A stretch of DNA of 64,000 nucleotides, taken from positions 15,477,036 to 15,541,035 of the forward strand of contig NC_091237.1 in assembly GCF_040958095.1 (NCBI RefSeq), read 5' to 3'. A program made the position numbers and the translations under genes. Under the pieces are notes generated by a model. The model saw only the letters and a list, made by a program, of their open reading frames with translations, was not told the origin of the DNA and searched no databases. This document shows, piece after piece, positions 57,801 to 64,000 of this stretch. Origin of the DNA: Procambarus clarkii. Lineage: Eukaryota; Arthropoda; Malacostraca; Decapoda; Cambaridae. Positions within the stretch are counted from its first letter, which is position 1. The number at the start of each line of letters is the position of its first letter.

Positions 57801-60800
57801 GATGAGCGAGGTCTGGGAACAATGTCTAGAAGCAATTATTTCTGTTGTTCAGGGCACCTTTACATTTTTCTTAGTGGCCTACTTTCTCCTACTACTTTCT
57901 TAATGTCAATAACCTTAATGAAAGGTTTTGTAAAGTCTTTTTGAGAGACAAAAGTCATTATTGTTCGATAGGAAACTACTTAATACAGTATAGTTCTTTG
58001 AAACCATAAATATATTCATAATGATAATCTTTATTTGTAGAGTATTTTTTTCTCTTAACAAAAGCCATTCCTGTACAATATTTGTTTTGTAGAAAAGATT
58101 CTGTGTATTTGTTAATATGCCAAATATCTCTCAAGAAATTGGTCCACCTATTAATTAGTTGTAATGGTGAAGTGTTTGTTATTTACATGTACATATTGAG
58201 GTAATGAAACTTGCAGTATCTATCATAATATCAGTAGCATAATAAATTTTGCAGGCTAATGAGCAGCTGCGGTTAAAGTACCGATATCTTGATCTACGAC
58301 ACTCCGAACTGCAAAGAAATCTAAGATTAAGATCTACGGTAGGTAAGAGGATAATCTCTTCTCATTTCTCTTTTAAGGTAGCTTTCCTGTGGAAGACATT
58401 TTTCACTTGCTTGAGTTTCATATCGGTATGCTACTCGGTATCTAACCTTCCCATCTTCAGCGATCTCACGCCTTCCCACCTTCGACGATCTCTCATTTTC
58501 CCACTTTTAACGATTTCTTGCCTTCCCGCCTTCCCTCTTTTGACGATATCTTACCTTCCCTCCTTTGGTGATCTCTCTTCCTCCCTTCTTCAGCGATGTT
58601 TCCCCCTCCCTTCTTCGGTGATCTTTCGCCCTCCCTTCTTCAACGATTTCTTACTACCCACACCTTCAGACAGCTATACCAACACTTCCAACTACCCATA
58701 ACATGGTCCATATGCTTACAGCACCCACTGTATGCCCATTCTAAATTTTCTCTCCACAGCATACCCACCCACACACTGCCAGCAACAGCATTACTAATCA
58801 ATTGATCACCATTTGTCAACATGAGTAGGAAAACTCTTGAAACTAGCATTAGGTAACCCCAGCCAACCAAAAAATTGCCATTCTCCACAACCACAGACCT
58901 CCCCACATCCCACAGCCCCCCCCCCCTCACATACCATGATCACACCTCACCCAACCACAACTACCACACTTCACTCTCCTTTTGTCTATCCATATTTTAA
59001 ATAAGGTACAGTACAGTACATGTACAGAAGGGGTGTTTTTTATGAATATTCATAACAATGTTCATATATTGTGAGATATGGAACCAAGGATGTCTCCCTT
59101 AATCGGCATCTGTTGAAATATATCTATTGGGAAGATAATTTGTAATGTTGCAAATGCTGTATCTCTCTCAACAAGCATTCTAAACAAACTTTATGATCTT
59201 GGAAAGTAGTGAGGCAACAACTTCTGTTTAGTCAAAGTAAATAAAATACATATTTCTTCATAGCTTTTTACATATAATGCTACTTGTATAATCATTTATT
59301 TATATTGTTAGAATAAGTACTATATATATAATAGTGTAGCAAGTGTACAGGATTGTATAACACAGCTTGTCAGTAGAGAAAGCATGGCGAACCCCAGCTG
59401 TATATTTGGATTTATGAAGGAACTACTTTCACAGAGAGAGGGATTACGGCAGGCATCTTGAATCCATTTGAATTCAGATCAGTGCTATGAGCTGTGTCTT
59501 TGGGGTGATTTTGAGCCGGGATAGTCCCAGAATCTATTGATGTAGGCTGCTGAGGATGTGCAAATATCTATTGAGACATGGGATAGTTAGTTCATATTAG
59601 TTCTACTTTTGTCTCATCATTTTAATTTTGTGATATCAGTTGTCAATGTATGTCTTACTGGTCTGTTAAACCTCACCTTGTCTTTACACTTTATCTTTCA
59701 AACCATTAGCTAAATGTTCACTCAATTTATGCCTAAAATATAAGTTTGTTTTAGATTCCTATAGTCCAGCCAGTACTGTATTGTAATGATTTATATAAGT
59801 TTATAATATAAATTCCATTCAGTCCAGGTGAATGGAATTTATATAAGTTGTTATGGATTACATTACTGATTCTGATACTGTAGTTACAATGTCTACATAG
59901 TATGCTGCTTTTGTGACTCTTTATGTAATTAATGTACAGTAGGGTACTTTTTATGTAAACTTTCCTAATATAAATGTACAACCATCTATGAATAAAGTCT
60001 TTGATTTGATTTGACTTTGGTGTAAAAATGTCCAAATTTGTATTTTAATCGTGTGAGGTATTTTTTTATTGTTGTATATTTAAAAATCAAATTAACAGAT
60101 GCAATTTACATTTTACAGTTGTGGTTCCACTCCCAATTAATCTATTGGTGTAAGACTTTACATTATTGAACTTGCAAATACTGCATACAAAATTGTATTT
60201 TTTATTGTGCTGTTTCAACATTATTGTTTAGCTATTGTTATTGGTTAATAATCATATTGCATATTTTTCAGATGGCAAAGAAGATGAGAGATTATTTGCA
60301 AGACAGATCAGGATTTGTTGAAATCACCACACCAACTCTCTCTGTCAACACTCCTGGGGTATGTATGTTAATCAATAGTCCAGCACTTATACCGGGTTTG
60401 ACCCATAATCAGTGTGCACTGCACTTCACTATTTACTGCTAGGTGAACAGAGGCATTAAGTGAAAGGAAATGTGGAGAATGTGTCTTCTCGGGGATTTTA
60501 TTTGTTCACAGTTCATAAGTTGAGAAGATTGAGGCTTGTCAGTGTCAGTAATGACTCGCTTTATTGGATTAATTTGTCCCTGGCTTTTCCGTTGCAGTGT
60601 AACATTTTTCCAGTTTTGTTAGCTTTGTGTCACTATTAGCCCTTTTGCTGCAAAAAATTAATTGTGTTGGTATTTACCATATTTGTAACAATTTTCTGTT
60701 TAGGTAATTGTTTAAGTTTTTCTGGTAAGGTATTAGGAGAGCGCACTAAGACATTACAACTACATGTGTATATAGCACTTGGAAAGGGTATGAGGATAAG

Positions 60801-62773
60801 GATTTGGAATAGAAGATAGGAAAACAAATGGTGCCCAACCACTCCTAAACTGAAAGTCAAAACTAGGTTTGCACTGACTGGCGACAGTTTGAATCTGGTT
60901 AAAGAAAAGTGTTTCACTGTACAGTATTGTATAGTACAGTACACACAAACAAATCACATTAGAGAGGGTTGGGACCTTGAACTGTCAGTTAAAATTGTAA
61001 AGTATTTTAGTTAATTTAGTTAATTCATTATCTTTATCTTGAGAATATCAAACACAGTTGTACTGTATTCCATGCAAATGTGTACCTGAGGAATGGTAGT
61101 TTCAATCTTTTGATTTATATCATATCTCTTTGGAAGTCATAACATAATTCCTTTTTCCTCTTTGGTATACTTTACTGCTACCTATTAGCTTTGCCAGCAC
61201 ATTCCTGGTGATTTAAGCAAACAGTCAAATTATTAGAGGAGGGGCTTATTGTGTACATCCAAGGAGGTACAGGGGTGACAATATTTCAGGGGTTACACCA
61301 AAAAACAGTTATTGCTCCATCTTAAGCAAGTCAGGTGACAAAGATTTGAGCAATTACTCTCTGTACACGTACAGATGGAAACATTAGTTATTGTCTTACC
61401 AGAGTTATCACAACATTTATGTTGTGTACCGTCTTCTATTCCCTAAGGTCTGGTGATAACGTGTAAATGGCAGAGACTTCATTTTGGCATTCTCGGGTCA
61501 TGTGATTGAATTACCGTATGTTTATTTTTTGGAATATGAGTGAGCTTCCAATTTCAGTTATGGATAGGGTTTGCACCATATGGAGTTCTTATCTAATTCT
61601 CAGAAATTCCTAAGACCTGGGGTTTTAACTAACCAATACTTCATTTTTGTATGGGTGGTGAGTCATGGACCTCACATGTTGGAATAAGAAAACCTTTGTC
61701 AGAAAGCCTAAATGTATTTCTAGAAACTGATCAAGGAGGACCAAAAACCCCTTTTAGCTCAAGACTCGGGCAGGGTGCATGGAGCAATGACTTAGTCCTC
61801 TAGCATAGGACAAGACTATAGGAGACTAGTAGGATCTAAATCCTACTAACCTCATGTGGAGTAATGCAGTATTATCACTAGGAATATCAGCAATATAGCA
61901 CATCACTGACGAGTAAGTTTACCACAACAGTTTGGGGAATGTAGGGATGGTATATTTATTTTCCTTATACGATGATATCTTTGTGGCATATTATGAAACT
62001 TGTACTTTATTTTGGGGTTATTCTCATTTTGCACTGGTAACAAATTTCAGAGTATTATCAATATTATCGGTATGCTTGTCATATATATGGGATTTTTGTT
62101 CATTTCAGGGTGCTCAAGAGTTTGTGGTACCTAGTAGGCATCCTGGAAAATTTTATTCTCTGGTCCAAAGTCCACAGACATACAAACAGTTAGCTATGAT
62201 TGGAGGATTTGACAAATATTTCCAATTTGCTGTTTGTTACAGAGATGAAGGAGCTAAACCTGACCGACAGCCAGAATTTATGCAGGTAAGAGTGTGCATC
62301 ATAGTTTCTGTAGTTATCCCCTGTGTAGAATGAATTAAGTTTCTGCAGAAAACTTGACACTTGATAAGTTCATTGTACTGTACTGTACTATACTTTATAT
62401 CTGAACTTGATTATGTACCTAATATGTAGTCATATTTGAACATGATTTACACACCTAATATTTAGTCATATTTGAACTTGCCCTTATATTCCGAATATTT
62501 AATCACATCATTTTGACTTGAATGTAAGTGGCATTTTCTCTCTCTCTCTCTGAGACATGGCAATTTTGTATGTGCTTCTTTGTGTTGGTGTAGGTGGACT
62601 TGGAGATGATAGACGTGACCATCAAAGAGATGAAAATTCTGATAGAGAACCTGCTAACGCTCTCGTGGCCGACCCATCTGCCTGCTATTTATTTTCCATT
62701 CCCTGTCTTAACTTACAGTGATGCTATGAGTTCCTATGGAGTTGATAAGCCAGACACTAGGTTTGATTGGAAG
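54674..62773 (+). CDS. DARS2: Mitochondrial aspartyl-tRNA synthetase, exons 1-8 (3' part outside window)
   Basis: Class II synthetase that charges mitochondrial tRNA-Asp in the matrix. Exons 54674-54854, 55734-55903, 56101-56199, 57185-57283, 58255-58338, 60272-60358, 62109-62285 and 62594-62773 join in phase to 359 codons. Residues 1-60 are Arg-rich without a long acidic run, a plausible presequence. 61-180 form the OB-fold anticodon-binding domain ([30 protein letters not shown]). [20 protein letters not shown] and [20 protein letters not shown] lead into class II motif 1. [24 protein letters not shown] and motif 2 ([16 protein letters not shown]285) bind substrate. The animal mitochondrial enzyme has about 645 residues, so the GAD-like insertion and motif 3 are missing here only because the window ends. 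Similarity is recalled, not aligned. Confidence 0.93.
54855..55733 (+). other. DARS2 intron 1 with SINE family C
   Basis: 55020-55131 is an antisense LINE-tail fragment. 55132-55400 is a SINE. The remainder is unassigned, with GTCAGTACT-type short repeats near 55480-55530. Confidence 0.6.
55132..55400 (+). mobile_element. SINE family C with tRNA-like head
   Basis: Head TCTCCGTGGTGTAGTGGTAA (A-box region) with a GCGTTCCGC anticodon-loop-like part (TCC, Gly-like) and a degenerate B box. The tail CCCGAAACGCTACGCGTACT...AAGAATGTGACA ends in poly-A (55386-55398). The tail matches the LINE ends at 52040-52160 and 55020-55131. Confidence 0.75.
55734..55903 (+). CDS. DARS2: DARS2 exon 2 (OB-fold start)
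   Basis: Acceptor ...GTCTTTGTAG; the first two bases complete a GTG codon with exon 1. It encodes [20 protein letters not shown] through NTQVIINEK, the start of the anticodon-binding domain; donor AAG|GTGTGT. Confidence 0.9.
56101..56199 (+). CDS. DARS2: DARS2 exon 3
   Basis: 33 codons, phase 0: [20 protein letters not shown] then [13 protein letters not shown]. Acceptor ...ATCTTGTAG, donor AAA|GTAAGT. Confidence 0.93.
56200..57184 (+). other. DARS2 intron 3
   Basis: AT-rich; nothing recognised. Confidence 0.6.
57185..57283 (+). CDS. DARS2: DARS2 exon 4
   Basis: 33 codons, phase 0: [20 protein letters not shown] then [13 protein letters not shown]. Acceptor ...ATTGTAAG, donor AAG|GTAAAT. 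Confidence 0.93.
57284..58254 (+). other. DARS2 intron 4
   Basis: AT-rich; a ~110-bp segment (57320-57420) is imperfectly duplicated at 57470-57610 (GGTTACAGTA...CAATACAGAATA...GTAAACAGAGTAAGAA). Confidence 0.6.
58255..58338 (+). CDS. DARS2: DARS2 exon 5
   Basis: 28 codons: [20 protein letters not shown] then RNLRLRST, the conserved linker before class II motif 1. Acceptor ...AATTTTGCAG; donor ACG|GTAGGT is chosen because it keeps phase 0 with exon 6; GTAAGA four bases later would shift the frame. Confidence 0.9.
58339..60271 (+). other. DARS2 intron 5
   Basis: 58440-58670 is an imperfect ~31-bp repeat (CTTCCC...TTC(A/G)(A/G)CGATCTCTC). 59390-59590 is repeat family E. 59806-59844 is a perfect 16-bp stem-loop. 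Confidence 0.6.
59806..59844. repeat. Perfect stem-loop, 16-bp stem
   Basis: ATATAAATTCCATTCA, 7-base loop GTCCAGG, exact complement. Confidence 0.9.
60272..60358 (+). CDS. DARS2: DARS2 exon 6 (class II motif 1 region)
   Basis: 29 codons: [20 protein letters not shown] then PTLSVNTPG. Acceptor ...ATATTTTTCAG, donor CCTGGG|GTATGT. Confidence 0.93.
60359..62108 (+). other. DARS2 intron 6
   Basis: 60385-60480 is a degraded SINE B-like segment (TTACTGCTAGGTGAACAG...). 60727-60905 is a degraded SINE A (minus). The rest is unassigned. Confidence 0.55.
60727..60905 (-). mobile_element. SINE family A, copy 4 (degraded)
   Basis: Shares AGGATAAGGATTTGGAAT...GGTGCCCAACCA with the other copies. Confidence 0.6.
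62109..62285 (+). CDS. DARS2: DARS2 exon 7 (active site, motif 2)
   Basis: 59 codons with [20 protein letters not shown], the SPQ loop, [19 protein letters not shown]; the motif 2 arginine is R285. Acceptor ...TTCATTTCAG, donor CAG|GTAAGA. Confidence 0.96.
62594..62773 (+). CDS. DARS2: DARS2 exon 8
   Basis: 60 codons: [20 protein letters not shown] ... [20 protein letters not shown]; the Y-G-x-D-K-P-D-x-R-F signature of bacterial-type AspRS is intact. Donor AAG|GTAAAT; the next exon is outside the window. Confidence 0.95.
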
Positions 62774-63019
62774 GTAAATATTTTCTACTTGTTTTAAAGA
62801 TTTAAATGTTCTCATTTACTGTGTAAAGCTTGGTAATTAATATGATAGATAAATGGTTATTATTCTTTATTATTACTCTACAGCCTGATACAAATGTAGG
62901 AAGTAAAATGTATAACAGTTTAAAACTTTGAGAATGTTTCCTCCTAAAGGCTGACAAAATCAATTACTGTATACCTATTTGCCAACCTTCTGAGTGAGGT
63001 GGACCCATTCCTTATGAGA

Positions 63020-63270
63020 TTATCTTGAGGTTATCTTGAGATGATTTCGGGGCTTTAGTGTCCCCGCGGCCCGGTCCTCGACCAGGCCTCCACCCCCAGG
63101 AAGCAGCCTGTGACAGCTGACTAACACCCAGGTACCTATTTTACTGCTAGGTAACAGGGGCATAGGGTGAAAGAAACTCTGCCCATTGTTTCTCGCCGGC
63201 GCCCGGGATCGAACCCGGGACCACAGGATCACAAGTCCAGCGTGCTGTCCGCTCGGTCGACCGGCTCCCT
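63020..63270 (-). mobile_element. SINE family B, full length, tRNA-Thr-like head
   Basis: The minus strand begins GGGAGCCGGTCGACCGAGCG, with an ACTTGTGAT loop (anticodon TGT) and B box GGTTCGATCCC, then the same body and tail as 50122-50367. The two heads differ more than the bodies do. Confidence 0.85.
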
Positions 63271-63734
63271 TAGAAAACAACTGCTTGGTAGCGGTGGGAG
63301 TGAATTGTGATATCATAAATGTGTCTTATCATCCATGAAACTTTCTTGAGAGTAATTTTCATGTAGAATATTTGTTTGGCTGTTGTGTTTCAAGTAAATG
63401 TGGGTGAAGCACCACCCCCTCATTTTGTGGGATTAACCTTGCTGCCAGCTCAAGGAAAATTATTTTGTGTTGCACAGTATTTAGTTCACACAGGCTAAAT
63501 GAAGTGAACATATCTTTTTAAATATTTATTTACTGTATTATATTTTTAACCTTTGTCTTTAATTTTCCTCAGGTTCAGTTGGGGTAGGTTTTAAAATATG
63601 TTTGTGAACCATCTTATGTAGAAAGTGACCTATAACTTTACAGACAGGCAATGCGTTTTTTTTTATAATTTATCATGTTTTCATCTTGAATTTATCTTAA
63701 TGCAATTGTACTTACCTATCAGCACTTAAAGGAA

Positions 63735-63918
63735 GGGAACTATCAGGAGTGTGCCAAGCCATTACGACTATATAACACTGGGAAGGGGGGTTAGAATAAG
63801 GATTTGGGATGGGACGGGAGAAAGGAATGGTGCCCAACCAATTGGATGGTCGGGGATTAAATGCCGACCTGCATGAAGCGAGACCGTGGCTCAACTGTCC
63901 AGCCCAAGTGATTGGGCA
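63735..63918 (-). mobile_element. SINE family A, copy 5 (best preserved)
   Basis: The minus strand opens GCCCAATCACTTGGGCTGGA, then GTTGAGCCACGGTCTCGC and B-box-like GGTCGGCATTTAATCCCC, then the body ending near 63735. Confidence 0.75.
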
Positions 63919-64000
63919 GTGTATACAGGGAAATAAGACCTAGTTCTTTATACCACCTCTACTGGCCTTGTTGTACCTGTTGCAATATAATTTAACTAAT

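Larger units (their letters stand above)
62774..64000 (+). other. DARS2 intron 8 (partial)
   Basis: No further DARS2 exon was found before the window ends; contains SINE B and SINE A copies. Confidence 0.7.

Noticed and set aside
57643-57903. 86-codon ORF within DARS2 intron 4
   Set aside because: AT-rich intronic sequence; no DARS2 similarity and no splice sites in phase.

Overview
The window is nuclear DNA from an arthropod, most likely a decapod crustacean and probably crayfish-like. The reasons are two spliced metazoan genes with arthropod-type divergence, abundant tRNA-derived SINEs and CR1/Jockey- and I-like LINE debris, many dinucleotide microsatellites, short TTAGG-like tracts and an AT-rich background. 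The exact species is inference.

Layout. 1-6248: a non-autonomous LTR retrotransposon with fully matching LTR copies, cut by the window start. Nested in it in reverse is a young non-LTR element that carries only an intact gag-like CCHC ORF. 6250-16345: tandem repeats, SINEs, two copies of a palindromic element with 14-bp target duplications, LINE remnants and a hairpin-rich repeat. 17092-18518: a candidate two-exon gene for a small secreted peptide. 18519-33400: gene-poor sequence with SINEs, evolving satellites (26591-28500), a 244-bp palindrome and a decayed LINE.

33401-49703 (minus strand) is a complete seven-exon homologue of vertebrate C2orf42, predicted at 708 residues. It has an N-terminal four-cysteine zinc-ribbon-like motif, a SWIM-like CxC...CxH motif and the conserved C-terminal domain. 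Its fourth intron holds an antisense LINE with an intact 942-codon endonuclease/reverse transcriptase ORF. 54674-62773 (plus strand) holds the first eight coding exons of DARS2, mitochondrial aspartyl-tRNA synthetase (359 codons, through class II motif 2); the C-terminal half lies beyond the window. The two genes are head to head, about 5 kb apart. The gap contains a CpG-rich promoter-like block (51491-51660) and several LINE fragments, one of which (I-like, with RNase H) ends almost at the DARS2 start codon.

The two genes are not known to act in one pathway; DARS2 charges mitochondrial tRNA-Asp and C2orf42 has no settled function. Much of the rest is transposable-element ecology: nested insertions, SINEs that share tails with LINEs, LINE copies starting at earlier LINE tails, and inverted-repeat structures. 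All intron/exon limits were placed by hand from GT/AG sites, reading phase and remembered family similarity; no alignment or database search was run.
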